Part shown: positions 22,233 to 33,993 of the stretch, in pieces
Layout: each line of letters opens with the position of its first letter
How positions within the stretch are numbered: the first letter of the stretch is position 1
DNA from: Cyrtodaria siliqua
Lineage: Eukaryota; Mollusca; Bivalvia; Adapedonta; Hiatellidae
NCBI GenBank assembly: GCA_037043455.1
Contig: JAWPHD010011413.1
Span: forward strand, 20,205 to 84,204
DNA length: 64,000 nt
Reading direction: 5' to 3'
Notes under the pieces: model-generated
Database searches by the model: none
Told to the model about the DNA's origin: nothing
The model's input: the letters and a program-made list of their open reading frames with translations, nothing else
Translations under genes and position numbers: made by a program

Positions 22233-23697
22233 CCGTCTCTGTTGAAGGCCAACCAGAGGCTGGTGAATATATAGGCCAAGATATATTAGAGAAAATGATA
22301 GGTAGCTCTAATAGAAGTGATATTTTCTTGCAGGGATCACGGGTCAGAGCCTTGTTGGATAATGGGTCAATGATTTCTACAGTATCCGAGTCTTTTTATC
22401 GTTCTTTAACAGATCCACCAGTTCTACACAGTTTGGATACACTGGGTTTAAAGGTTTCCATTGCTGATGGATCACTGTTGAAGTATATTAGTTTTATTGA
22501 ATGTACTATTTTAGTTCCATATTTATCTGATATTTTATTTGATGTACCTGTTTTAGTTGTACCGGATACACATTTGAATAGTAATTGTCCAGTGCTTATA
22601 GGAACCAACGTTATTCGTTTGTGTAAGAATGTTCTTGCACAGGAAACAGATAATTCTTCATCTGATGTTCCGGAAGAGTGGAAAGTTGCTATGGACAGCA
22701 CAAGTTGCAATACGTTTACAGTGAAGTCCAGCAACAAGAAAGTAATAAAGGTTGCACCTTATGAAACCATTACAATTAATGGTACAGCTAGACATGTTAG
22801 CCATAATGTCAGTACTGTTGTTACAGAGAACTTAAAGGCAGATTCTCCATCCGGATATACAGTCTGTCCGAGAGTGGTTAATCTGGAACAACGCGGTAAC
22901 TGTACCAAGATTTCAGTTAAAATTTGCAACATGTCTGCTAAATCTATTACATTTCGACCCAAGTCTGATATTTGTCAGATCAGTGAAGTCAAGGTGGTGG
23001 ATAACCTTGCCTCGGATCTTGGCAGTACGACAGTGACTAAGGAGGGTAATGTTTCACCCCTGGAAGAACTTGGTGTCAGAATTGATACGGCCAATCTTAC
23101 GGAGGAGCAACTTGCACGTGTCCGCCAGATCGTAGGTACCTGGGACCATATATTTTCGAAAGGAGCTGCCCATATTGGAAAGACTGACCTAGGTCAGCAC
23201 AAGATCGTGCTAGAAGACGATACTCCTTTCAAAATGCCATACAGGAGGATACCACCAGGCATGTATGAAGAAGTACGTCAGCACATTAGAGAGATGCTTG
23301 AAGCAGATGCCATTAGAGAATCTGACAGCCCATTCTCATCTAATGTGGTACTTGTTAGGAAAAAGGACGGTTCCCTGCGCTTTTGTTTAGACTGGAGGCA
23401 TCTAAACAACAAAACACGGAAGGACGCATATATGTTGCCTAGATTTGACGACACTATTGATACCTTGAGTGGATCAAAGTACTTTTCGAAGCTAGATCTT
23501 CGATCAGGCTACTATCAAGTGGAAATGGAGGAGTCTTCGAAACCCTACACTGCTTTCTCCGTAGGTAATCTGGGATTCTATGAGATGAATCGCATGGGAA
23601 TGGGACTTTCAAACTCACCTGCCACATTTCAAAGGCTTATGGAGAAATGCATGGGTGACATGCATTTAAGGGTCTTATTTTCCTTGATGATATTTTA
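22208..23697 (+). pseudogene. pol: pol part 1: aspartic protease and N-terminal half of reverse transcriptase
   Basis: The frame opens at 22,208, inside the end of gag and in the -1 frame, with the first ATG at 22,295 (numbering from there). The protease carries LLDNGSMIS at residues 20-28; the usual D-T/S-G triad is D-N-G here. The RT begins around residue 300: PYRRIPPGMYEEV, then SPFSSNVVLVRKKDGSLRFC, the catalytic Asp of SKLDLRSGYYQ at residue 401 and the SNSPATFQRLM motif. The frame then runs into a stop at 23,696-23,698, because a single base appears to be missing near 23,673-23,675, just before the active-site FLDD, which is found in the next frame. As it stands the product would end before the catalytic Asp pair, so the copy is non-functional unless the break is an assembly error. 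Confidence 0.9.
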
Positions 23698-24763
23698 GTG
23701 TTTTCGAAGACATTCGAAGAACACGTTAAACGTCTGGAAGGAGTGTTCTCCAGATTGGAACAACATGGGCTATTGTTAAAACCCAGCAAATGTGAGCTGT
23801 ACAAAAGCTCAGTGAACTACTTTGGCCATGTTGTGTTGGAACACGGAATAGCCACTGACCCAGAGAAGACAGCAGCTATCAAGAATTGGAAGCCACCAAC
23901 CAATATCAAGGAACTGCGACAATTTCTTGGCTTTGCAGGCTATTACAGGCGGTTCGTGAAGAACTTCTCCCAAGTTGCACAACCTCTAAATGTCTTGCTG
24001 GAGGGTCATGGAACGACAAAAGCTGCCAAGAAAGCCAAGAAAAATATCAAGAAGCAAGCTGTTGTGTGGAAATGGGGAAAGGACCAACAGCACGCATTTG
24101 ATACTTTGATAGAAAAATTGACGACACCACCAGTCCTTGGATATGCTGATTATACAAAACCTTTGATCCTACACACGGATTCCAGTGGATTTGGTTTAGG
24201 CGCTGTACTATACCAGCTTCAGGAAGGCAAGGAACGCGTAATAGCATATGCCAGTAGGGGACTGAGACCCAGTGAAAAGAAGTACCCAGCGCACAAGTTG
24301 GAGTTTTTAGCACTGAAATGGGCGATTACAGACAAGTTTCATGACTTCCTCATGGGAACTACATTTCAGGTCGTAACGGACAACAACCCATTGACCTATG
24401 TGCTAACAACAGCCAAGCTTGATGCCACAGGACACCGTTGGATATCAGCATTAAGCATTTTCCAGTTCACCATCATTTATCGTCCTGGAAAGCTTAATGT
24501 TGATGCTGATAGTCTGTCAAGACAACCAGAGTTGATCTTTCCTGATCAGGTTAAAGCAATCTGCCATGCAGTTAAAGCATCAATACCCTTGGTGCACTGT
24601 GTTTCGGAAGTTGTAGGTCCTCAACCGGCCGGTGAGGAAATAACATCGGAGCCTTTTAACCAGATAGACTGGCAGCAGGAACAGAGAAAAGATGCCACCA
24701 TAGCCAGAGTATTAGACCACCTTGGATTGCGGTTCTCGGCCAAGGGAGGAAGACCTCAGGAGA
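23673..24763 (+). pseudogene. pol: pol part 2: RT active site, thumb and RNase H
   Basis: In the +1 frame relative to part 1, the sequence starts with FLDDILVFSKTFEEHVKRL, where FLDD stands in place of YxDD. It then has HVVLEHGIATDPEK and the gypsy signature LRQFLGFAGYYRRFVKNFS. The RNase H domain shows all four expected acidic positions: LHTDSSGFGLGAVLY, HKLEFLALKWA, VVTDNNPLTYVL and LNVDADSLSR. Insertion of one base near 24,761-24,764 (in CAGGAGAGAAACACG) shifts the frame, so the open frame runs on as junk to a stop at 24,810. Confidence 0.9.
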
Positions 24764-24971
24764 GAAACACGCACTGTACAGAAGTTCCTTCGGGAATGGA
24801 ATCGCCTTAACGTAGAGGATGACATTCTGTACAGAACCGCCTCCTTTGATGGTCAACAGACAAGACAGTCATCCCAGAGACTTACAGGAGCATTGCCCTA
24901 AAAGGCATCCATGATGATGTTGGACATCAAGGAAAGGAGAAGTCTCTGTGGTTGGCTAGACAACGCTTTTA
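24764..24971 (+). pseudogene. pol: pol part 3: linker and integrase zinc-binding start, two frames
   Basis: After the insertion the protein continues as VQKFLREWNRLNVEDDILY, then changes frame near 24,867 (one base missing). It continues with VIPETYRS and GIHDDVGHQGKEKSLWLARQ, which supplies the two histidines of the integrase HHCC zinc finger. The two cysteines (CGRC) are in the next frame, after a further break near 24,972-24,980. There TTGGCTTTGCTTGGCTTGG looks like a short internal duplication of about 5 bp. Confidence 0.85.
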
Positions 24972-26477
24972 TTGGCTTTGCTTGGCTTGGAAGGTGATGT
25001 TAACAGGAAAGTGGAAACCTGTGGCAGATGTATTCGTCGGAAGACACCAGTTAGGGTGGTAGCAGAACTACACCCTATTATGACTACAAGACCAATGGAA
25101 TTGTTCTGCATGGACTTTCTTAGTCTGGAGAGGTCAAAAGGAGGCTTTGAGCATATTCTGGTCATCACGGATCACTTCACTCGGTATGCTCAAGCTATTC
25201 CTTGTCGCAACCAGACGGCCCAGACGACTGCCAGAGCCTTGTATGACACTTTTTTCCGATACTACAGTTTTCCGGAGACACTACACAGTGACCAGGGACG
25301 GAATTTTGTCGGGAATGTCATCAAGGAGCTGTGCAAGATTGCCCAGATTAAGAAAACCAAAACTACAACATACCACCCCATGGGTAATGGATCAGCGGAA
25401 TGGTTCAACCAGACCTTGTTGAAAATGCTCGGGACCTTGGAAGAGGACCAAAAACAGGATTTGAAATCCTACGTAGTGCCAATGGTCCAGGCATACAACG
25501 CAACGAAGAGCGATGCAACTGGTTATTCGCCCCACTATCTCATGTTCGGTTGGCATCCTCGTCTCTCAGTAGATGCCTACTTAGGTACTTCAGTAGATGC
25601 TGAAGAAGCAGCATCAGAACCACAGACGTATGGCAAGAAGCTGCGAGACAGGTTGCAGGTTGCGTATGGTGTTGCTGCAAAGGAAGCCAGCAAGAACGCT
25701 GCTCAGAACAAGGAGCGATATGATCGTAATGTAAGGAATAGCAAGCTTGAGGATGGTGACAGAGTCCTGGTGAGGAAAGTCGGTCTGCAAGGGAAGCAGA
25801 AGTTGGCAGACAAATGGGACAGGGATCCATATTTGGTACTCGCGATGCCAAATAGGGATATCCCTGTATACAGAGTGAAACGTGAGGATGGACAGGGTCC
25901 AATACGGGTGCTACACAGAAATATGCTGCTACCGTTTACCTCTATTCCCTCTGAGGTCCCATGCCAGATACCAAACCGTCAGGTTGTGTCTAGAAGTAAA
26001 ACCACCAGAGCCAATCCTCGGAATACCGACACAGAAAGTTCAAGCTCAGATTCTGAACCCGAGCAACATATTCAGAATGGTACTAGACAGAAGAAAGTAC
26101 AAATTGGACCATATACCACCTCTCTAAGCGAACGCCATGGAAGTAGCACCCTTGAAGATGCAAACCTTCAATTGGATGAGAGCAACTTTAATGCGAGTGA
26201 CAGCTTTTGGGATATAGATCCAGATTCACTAGGTCGACCAGCTAGACCACCGGAAAATCAACCAGAAGGTCCACCAGCACAACTGGAACATCCGCCAGAT
26301 GGTCAACTGGAAGTTCAACCAGAGGATCTGCCGGTGCAGCAACCGGAGCCAGTACAACTGGAACATCCACCGGAACGTCCACCAGAACGTCCACCGGAAG
26401 ATCACCCAGATGGTACACTGGTGCAGCAACCGGAGCCACCGAGACGGTCAACCAGAGAACGGCAACCACCAAACTGA
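24972..26477 (+). pseudogene. pol: pol part 4: integrase core and C-terminal tail
   Basis: The largest intact piece of pol (about 500 codons; the frame opens without an ATG because it is a continuation). CGRC completes the zinc finger. The DDE triad is intact: Asp in CMDFLS (25,113), Asp in HSDQGRNFVG (25,290) and Glu in GSAEWFNQ (25,398), giving D-58-D-35-E. A GPY/F-like module follows (LADKWDRDPYLVL ... GPIRVLHRNMLLPF). The last ~90 residues are an unusual Pro/Glu/Gln-rich tail with repeats of PPERPPE, QLEHPP and VQQPEP (26,230-26,460), of unknown role. The stop is at 26,475-26,477. Confidence 0.92.
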
Positions 26478-27027
26478 TTGGGACAGTGGGTTGTGCAGCA
26501 GACAGCCACAACACCGAAACAAGAGATTTATTATGTATAATGTTAATTTTTACCATTTTTCAGTGTATGATGTCAGTATTTGTCGCGACCTGTAATGTCG
26601 TGAAGATAGGATGTACTTGACATGTGTATATTAGCGAGATCAATCTCATTTCCCTTTGAGGTTGCTGTCACAAGTTAACCCATTATGATGTGTTGACGGG
26701 ACGTAAAACCCCATTAATTGTTCTGTTTTCCATTTCGCAGATACGTATGGAGATGGATACATTTCAGATAATATTGGTTAACAATTTTAGAATTTATTTC
26801 AGCATAGTATATGTATGCTAATCTGTTTGCTTTCAGACTTTGGAGTTGGTCCATTTTTGCTGAATTAATATTACGTGCAAAGATAATAAATGTACCTGGT
26901 TAAGTCAGTTATGTTGAATATTTTCAGGTATGCTTATTTGTGTTTATTTTATAACTTTTAATTATTATTTACAGCGCTGGCATCTGGTTAATAAATGTCA
27001 GGAGCCATTTCACTGAGCCGGGAAGTA
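26478..27027 (+). other. 3' untranslated region of the LTR element
   Basis: No env or accessory frame. The purine-rich GAGCCGGGAAGTA directly before the 3' LTR (27,015-27,027) is the candidate polypurine tract, but it is short and interrupted by CC. Confidence 0.6.
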
Positions 27028-27724
27028 TGTAGCCGTGCCTTTAATAGTGGTTCAAGGGAGACAACTGCTATAGTTCTCTGTAGTATGTTTACTCATATTT
27101 ATCTCCCTTATTCCACAGGTAGATATCTAGCTATGTTCACAGTACTGAGTAATAACTGTAAAAGTTAATGAGACCATTTATCATGAGGTCAATGTATTAT
27201 TTATATTGTATACGGTTGTCATACATGTCTTGACAAACTGATTATTGTACAAATACAGCTTGGTTGACAGGATTGAGTGAGTGAAAACTAACTTAGGTCA
27301 CCCCTAACACTGCATGGCACGATAACTCTAACTAACTCAGTCTTTGCCTAGCTTCTCTAAGAGAAACACCTATTTCAGTACAGAGATGTAATAATATATA
27401 TTTAAGTAGTTTTCTATAGACTTGTAAAGGTCTGATTGAGAATGTAGTTTTATATATTCTACAGCTATTAGATTCTTGGTAAATATTTGGTTGCAGAACC
27501 TAAATATGGATTTGTCTGGTGAGTTCTCGATTGTTTGGTATATTAATGAAATTGCCGCGTTTACAGATAATGTATTTCTGTAATGGCTGCAATGTCATTC
27601 ATGTTGTAATTGTTTGTTAAATGTGATGTTTGTATATATTGCAGGCTTTATATTACCCGTACATAAAGAACCCTAAATCATGGATTGGAGTTGTTGAATT
27701 TACCCCCATAAGACCATGGTTACA
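27028..27724 (+). repeat. 3' LTR (697 bp)
   Basis: Collinear with the 5' LTR. Differences seen by eye include GGTAGATATCTAGC versus GATAGCTGGC, CATACATG versus CATATATG, GGCACGAT versus GGCATGAT, and GTTTACAGAT versus GTTTGTAGAT. It ends CCATGGTTACA and is followed by TTGT. Confidence 0.95.
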
Positions 27725-27728
27725 TTGT

Positions 27729-28405
27729 AATTAAATAATGAATTTTCTCGATGTATTTAAGTTTAATCAAAACCGCCTATGAAGAACTTCATAAACTTCA
27801 AGAAGTTGAAGAACGTGCCTAAACATATTGGTAAAGAACAAATTGTACAGATAAAACTTACTACAGTACATCTTATCAGAAACACACACGAAACAACAAC
27901 GTGTCTACTATACTGCAAACGAGAAAAACAACTTACCGTTGAATTCATTTCATTCGTTTCCGTGTTGACGACTTTCATGTACAAAATGGAGGCTAAAAAT
28001 TGCGCTGCCGTTTTGAAAAGTGAGTGAACCATGGGCATGATTCTGATTGGCGGATCAAGAACTTGCTGCCAGTGTCTAACGTTATCTGTTACTAGCGCTA
28101 ACAGAATATACTCTACAGTCTAAAAGGTGCCCGTTGTTACCATTTCCAACAGACTAACACCCCTAAGAATTTACTACTACTAGTGGATAACAGAACAGGA
28201 TCGGGTGCACAATCATCTGAATCTTGCCGACTTTGCATACATTTTGCCTGGTATACTCTCTTCCTTACTAAAAGCAACTATTTTATATTCAATTATGACA
28301 ACAATGAGAGTGCCGAGACTGGCGAGAGTACCGGGTGTTTAGTATCGCGCTACTTCTACTCGGGAATAAAAGGAAGGACAAACGTGTTATTTTATTTATT
28401 TTATT
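27729..28405. other. unannotated stretch downstream of the LTR element
   Basis: No gene is established. At 27,985 a short ATG frame in good context (CAAAATGGAGGC) runs into a consensus-like splice donor (AAAA|GTGAGT) near 28,019. It could be a first exon, but 11 codons are not evidence enough for a call. Confidence 0.4.
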
Positions 28406-28450
28406 ACGTTTAAACAGGGAGTAAGTATACTTCCTCCCTGGTTTAAACGT
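28406..28450. repeat. 45-bp palindrome
   Basis: ACGTTTAAAC at 28,406 pairs with GTTTAAACGT ending at 28,450, and AGGGAG with CTCCCT just inside, around AAGTATACTT, which is itself a palindrome. The stem is nearly continuous. No target duplication was found. Confidence 0.8.
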
Positions 28451-29403
28451 CACAAAAAATTATGTTACGCAAAATAACATAAAAATTATACTGCTTACGC
28501 CAGTATGCCTGATTATAGGAACCCTAGACGTGAAAACGGTCATAAATGTGAAAACTGTCATAAATGTAACCATAAACGTGAAACTTACCATAAATGTGAA
28601 AAACCCATGTCATAAATATGAAAACGACCTGGTGATAAATATAATACAATTGTACCGTAAACGTTAACCTTTTCTCTTTGTGTGATCCAGGCCTGCCAAA
28701 TCTCCGTATAAAATCCGGATTCTCTGGATTTTTCAGTCGATCTCCGAATCTCCAGATTTAAGTGTACAATCTCCGGATTTTCCATCAAAACAAAATGTTC
28801 ATGATTTAAAAAGCTATACTTTTACAGTTTATCAGCTATCCTGTTACTCTCCCTAGTCAGAGGAATATATACAGGGTCGAATCAGTGGGAGTCATCCGTG
28901 TAATGCACTGACTGAATATACAATTAACACCTAAGGACATAATTAGTTCCTTCAGTGGCATAACGGCATGCGTAATGCAGAAATATCTGTGATTTCTTTA
29001 ATTGGTCACCTAACTGAAACAGCAAGTGTGAGGAACTAGCAACTATTTGTGTGTGGTACCACTATAACAGCTGCTGCTGTGTACGATGATTATAATTTGT
29101 ACAGTTGACTTTGTATTTGCATTTAGCACGCATCTGTGTAGAAAAGTAAGTGCACTTTCATAAAAAAACAGTTGCGAAAGAAACTAAACCAAGTCTTTCT
29201 AATCGAATTATTATGCTAATTTATCATTTTCCATAACTATCAAACAATGCATCAACATTATTTGCATAAATAATTTAAATCTGCGTTAACAAATAGTGTG
29301 GAAATCAAGTCACGCGCTCCAAATTTCCATTTAAAATGTTCTTTTCGCGTTTGAGTTTTAAATCTTAAGTTTTAAAAATCTCAGGATTTTGTGTTAACAA
29401 GTT
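28451..29403. other. non-coding stretch with a short tandem motif
   Basis: Between about 28,528 and 28,640 the phrase CGTGAAAACGGTCATAAATG, with variants (GTGAAAANNNTCATAAA), repeats five or six times. The rest shows nothing recognisable. Confidence 0.6.
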
Positions 29404-29998
29404 TTGGTAGGCCTGGTGAACTTTTGTGTCAGTGTAGTTACTGGTCATTGTCGGCCTGTTGTCCGTCGTCTGTCCGTCCGTTATTTTTTTGTTGTATATG
29501 TACACTCTAGCACCCTCTATTTTTACCAAACTTGGCTATTGATAAAGCGCGGACGAGCTCGAAAAGAACTTGAGTCGGATGATAAACACCAGAGATATGG
29601 TCCTTGATCTAATGAAAAATGTTAAAATTTGCCCAGCAATCGGTCACATTTATTTTGCAAATGATCTTGATCAAACTTGGTCAGAGTCTCAACATTGATG
29701 AACCCTCAAACGAGTTCAAATACCACTAATATCGGTAAATAAACATTGTGAGTTATATCCCTTAATTTAATGAAAAAAGGGCTATAGTTTGACTTATCAA
29801 CATTCTAGCGACTGCGTTTTGCATCCGATCTTTACCAAACTTAGTTAAAGTCTGAATATTAAGCAAAGTAAAAAGAAGTTATTGCCCTGATCTATTGAAA
29901 ACAAAATGTAGCTTGTTAATCAGTAACCTATTTTCCATCCGATCTTTACAAAACAAATGTTCAGAAAGCTAATATCTACAAAGGAAAACCAGCCATAT

Positions 29999-30467
29999 AT
30001 ATAGGACTTGGACCGGTAACCAGAGAGGTCAAAAGTTGAAAATGGTCGTACGCGAAAGTAGTACCATCAGTGGTGTTATTTGGGACTGTGTAATTGATTA
30101 AGTACATAAAAGAGGTACGTATAGCTACTGTTTTTGTTTTGAGGATAGATTTCCGAAGATATGGGTGCAAATGCAAAGGAATCAGTCATCAGAGTGCTGA
30201 GTGGTACTACTTTGTATGAGGTAAGATTTTAAACAAAATGAGGTGTGGTTCGGCTTTTGTTGTCAAAAAAGGTCATCTACTTTCATTTTGAGCCAAATGC
30301 TGGTGCATAGAGCAGTTATGGTCATTGTTGTTTTGCTATTTTTGTGTTTTGTCGTCACGTATATACATTTTAATTGATATTTGAAGTGTCACGGAGCATT
30401 AGGGTAAGTGTTATTCTGTGTAAAGCTAACATTACGGTCTATGTGAAAATAGTGGTGGTCCAAATCC
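29999..30467. repeat. ~470-bp direct repeat, copy 1
   Basis: Begins ATATAGGACTTGGACCGGTA and ends GGTGGTCCAAATCC, and matches 32,892-33,364 with few differences. No TG...CA ends and no flanking duplication, so it does not look like an LTR. The start resembles the GGACCAGTAAC phrase of the 155-bp core. Confidence 0.9.
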
Positions 30468-31335
30468 TTTATGCGAAACAATAATTGGATGATGTTGAAT
30501 GTGTTTTTACTGTTTTCAATGGATTTACATTCAGTTTGGGTACTTAAAAATAATGACGAGGAGTCTGATGATACATGCAAGTATTCGTTTATGTAAATAT
30601 ATGGTTCGAGCATCTTTGTTTACATCCGGTCTTAACAGACAAGCTAGAATTTAGCTGATTTTGTGGATTTGTTGGTATTTTAGGCATACTGATAGGATAG
30701 TGTTCAAGTAATGCAGGTATGAGTTGATATTTGTGTTCACAAATGTATATTTCATCATTAGCAGTGTATATTATTATGAAATAAATGCACATATGCATGA
30801 TATGTGAAAATTGTATGTTTTCTGAGGCTTGGAAAGCTGTTTTGAATCGGTCCGAGTCATAAAGCATTTTCTGCAAATAGGCTTTTTTTTCAGATCCATG
30901 TCATTGTTTATTCTTTCGTTTGTTACACATATTAGGTAATTTTGAGTGTTTGTTAACCGAGATCTATACAGTCGTAATACATGGATTTCTGTTGGTTTGC
31001 GCTATCGCATAAATGCATATGGTTGGTTCTGTTCGTCTTCTCGGATCGTCACTCACAACATGTTTGCATAATCAGTTGTGTTTCGTATATAATTATAACA
31101 ATTGGAGTTTCTGTTTCTATTATCATATTATTATCATCAGTTATTGACATTATATAACTTATTTGAATAATTTTATGCATCTTTTTTCAGAAATCTGCCA
31201 AACACGACTGTACGACTGTCTTGAAAAAAGGATCCACTACTCGTGTCTACCGTAATTGGCTCTTCTGAGAGTTTTTGGATATTGGTACACTATCATACGC
31301 AGTAAGTAATACAATTAGATGTATTGTGTCCCTGT

Positions 31336-31336
<1 letters not shown>

Positions 31337-31378
<42 letters not shown>
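31337..31378. repeat. (GT)21 microsatellite
   Basis: Uninterrupted GT dinucleotide run of 42 bp. Confidence 0.95.
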
Positions 31379-31382
<4 letters not shown>

Positions 31383-32891
31383 GGCATCCGGTTGTAATGC
31401 AAGGTGTCTAGGTTGATCATCGGTCTGGGATTTGGAGTTTTTTGTATGTTATTAGATTCAAACTATATACTTGAGAACTCCTACCTAAACAGTATCACCA
31501 AGAACTCACTCCTCATATCCCATACAATCAATGGATACATCTTTATCTACCTGTATTTCTTTACTTGACCAACCAGACATATTGTATTTATCTAAAATGT
31601 TTGCTTACTCGAACCCTCCCCCACCTCCCCGGCAAGAAAAATTAAATGACGGTATTTATTACCCTGCATCAGGTCTTTTTCCTCTTGATTTCAGACCTTA
31701 AGAGGTTAATCCACACCCGATATTATCCAGAATGGTCGACAACAAATAATCATTATAATTTTATAAGCAAATAATTTAACGGCAATCAGATTGCTCTGGA
31801 TGAGCCATGTAAACACATTATTCAATGTCATTGTCCTGATAACTTCTCTTTTCTTTTAAAATGCAAGCTTTGAGTGTTATGGTTAAAATGATCCAAATAG
31901 GTGTGCTGTTGTATTTAAATTATAAGTAAATTGCATATTTGGGTATACGCTGATGTATAAACCAAATAAACCGTGTTGGCTCACATTGGTTGAGCCTCGG
32001 AAAAACTACCATTTTTCTAGTCACATAGGGATTCAAGTTAAATGTTTTTATAAAGCCAATAGTGAAAGATTTGAGAAATTATTGGATCAGTAAGTCTGTT
32101 GCTCTATAGGAAATGTTAGAAATTACTTTATTCTTTTGATATAATTCTATATAGTGCAAAGGAAACGATATTAATTGAGAAACTTGGTCAAAAACATGAA
32201 AAAAATACATCCCGAGATAGCTGTAATGGCTATGGGTTCTCTTATTCCATAGTGAGAAGACAGTTATAATTTTTTTCTGAATATATGATATGTGTGAAAC
32301 CTTTCTGCAAAGTTTCATGAATATGTGAATCTGCAGACACATATTATTAGACTTTGAAAATATTGGAATCTTCTCGGATTTGGTCAAAATGGTCAAAATG
32401 ACCCAAAAATGCATTGGTGATTTTGAGTATGTTGTCATTTGTGTCTAATATATACTTGTAAGATTCCAACAGGCTAATTTTTGACAGTTTTGGATTTTTA
32501 TTTTTCAAAATATAATAATTGAAATTTCAAAAATGATACAAAATAAACCCACGAGGGCCTACGTCTACAAATAACATGCTGTTCAGTTAGAAATTTCATA
32601 TCGCAATGTGTCAATGTGTATTTTTGTTTAGCGCCAATACTATTACTGACTATAAGAAATCAGTTTGGCTCCAAATTATTACTTATTATTTTTTTATGAT
32701 ATTTTCAGTATACCCCTTGTCACCACTGCGGGTAGTTTATACAGGTTGTCGCAGTGAAGGTGCCTAGACTCGAACACCAATATCTTCCCTAGTCTTCGAT
32801 TAATGGCGATGGTATTCTGGATTTTTCAAGTTGACATGTAAGTTTATACTCACATGTAATTATAAATTGCTTTAAAACCAAATCTAGGGCA

Positions 32892-33364
32892 TATAGGACT
32901 TGGACCGGTAACCAGAGAGGTCAAAAGTTGAAAATGGTCGGACTCGAAAGTAGTACCATCAGTGGTGTTATTTGGGACTGTGTTATTGAATTAGTACATA
33001 AAAGAGGTACGCATACTTACTGTTTTTGTTTTGAGGTTAGATTTCCGAAGATATGGGTGCAAAAAGCAAAGGAATCAGTCATCAGAGTGCTGAGTGGTAC
33101 TACTTTGTGTGTATGAGGTAAGATTTTAAACAAAATGAGGTGTGGTTCGGCTGTTGTTGTAAAAAAAGGTCATCTACTTTCATTTTGAGCCAAATGCGGG
33201 TGCATAGAGCAGTTATGGTCATTGTTGTTTTGCTATTTTTGTGTTTTGACGTCACGTATATACATTTTAATGGATATTTGAAGTGTCACGGAGCCTTAGG
33301 GTAAGTGTTATTCTGTGTAGAGCTAACATTACGGTCTATGTGAAAATAATGGTGGTCCAAATCC
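32892..33364. repeat. ~470-bp direct repeat, copy 2
   Basis: Second copy, 2,893 bp downstream of the first. In this copy a 62-codon frame (32,928-33,116) is open; in the first copy the same frame is interrupted (GTTATTGAA becomes GTAATTGATTAA). There is therefore no sign of coding conservation. Confidence 0.9.
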
Positions 33365-33993
33365 ATCTGATTCTCACCAATCTGAGGCCCCCCCAACACC
33401 TATGCCATGATCCCCTCTCCCCTCCCACCCCACCCCCACACCTACCCTTATAGAAGAAAACGTAGACGAAATCAGAAATTAGCCATGTCAGACTAGAAAC
33501 AGCAGAGCAATTGCCCTTGAATTAGTTTAAAATGCTAAACTTTACCTATTCTTATCACTCCAGCTCCTTAAATGTCTATTTGATCTGTACCAACAAAACG
33601 TATTCCAGATGAACGCGTAACATGATCATAGTCCATCTATCCCCCTCACCTGCTATAAGAGATATTTTAGCAAGTAGAACGTCCACTGGCCATCTTAGGC
33701 CTCATTTTAATAATCATTCTTCCTCTTCTTCTTTACCCTCTTTGGTTAGCTGACAGACTACTTTTAGCAGTACCCAATATAACAACAAAAGAGGAAGTAT
33801 AAATCTCCCCACATGTTACCAACCCCAAAAGAAATGAAAAGCCCTCTGTACGACATTGGTCCTTACCTACAGGAGGTGATGTATACATATATTGGTCAGT
33901 AAAATTGATTGACAGCTTGGTCAATTTATTGTTATTTATTATTAAATTCATAGTGCATGTTATCCAAGTCAGGAAAAGATCGAAAGATCATTT

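Larger units (their letters stand above)
18519..27724 (+). mobile_element. complete Ty3/gypsy LTR retrotransposon, pol disrupted
   Basis: A 9,206-bp element bounded by 697-bp LTRs that begin TGTAGCC and end GGTTACA. TTGT precedes it (18,515-18,518) and follows it (27,725-27,728), a 4-bp target duplication; because A occurs at the edge, a 5-bp ATTGT reading with a shorter LTR is also possible. The order PBS, gag, protease, RT, RNase H, integrase is that of Ty3/gypsy. Gag is open; pol has at least four frame breaks. No env-like frame is present between integrase and the 3' LTR. About 11 substitutions separate the LTRs by eye (roughly 1.6 percent). The integrase C-terminal module and PNMA-like gag suggest a metazoan gypsy lineage other than Mag/Steamer, but the clade is not settled. 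Confidence 0.95.
29404..33700. mobile_element. degenerate relative of the hairpin-ended elements, with large insert
   Basis: The left part (29,440-29,990) has GTCCGTCGTCTGTCCGTCCG and three degraded core repeats (TTTACCAAACTTGG, GAGATATGGTCCTTGATCTA). The right end (33,640-33,700) has GCTATAAGAGATATTTTAGCAAGTAGAACGTCC-type sequence, matching the start module of the intact copies read in reverse. Between them lie 2.9 kb bearing a 470-bp direct repeat and a (GT)n tract. I treat it as one old element on the minus strand, torn by later insertions; the exact ends are uncertain. Confidence 0.45.

Noticed and set aside
27985..28024. Possible first coding exon of a host gene (ATG, 11 codons, GTGAGT donor)
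   Set aside because: Too short to separate from chance; no following exon could be recognised.
29999..33364. Possible small LTR retrotransposon with 470-bp LTRs
   Set aside because: No TG...CA ends, no target duplication, no primer-binding site and no coding interior.
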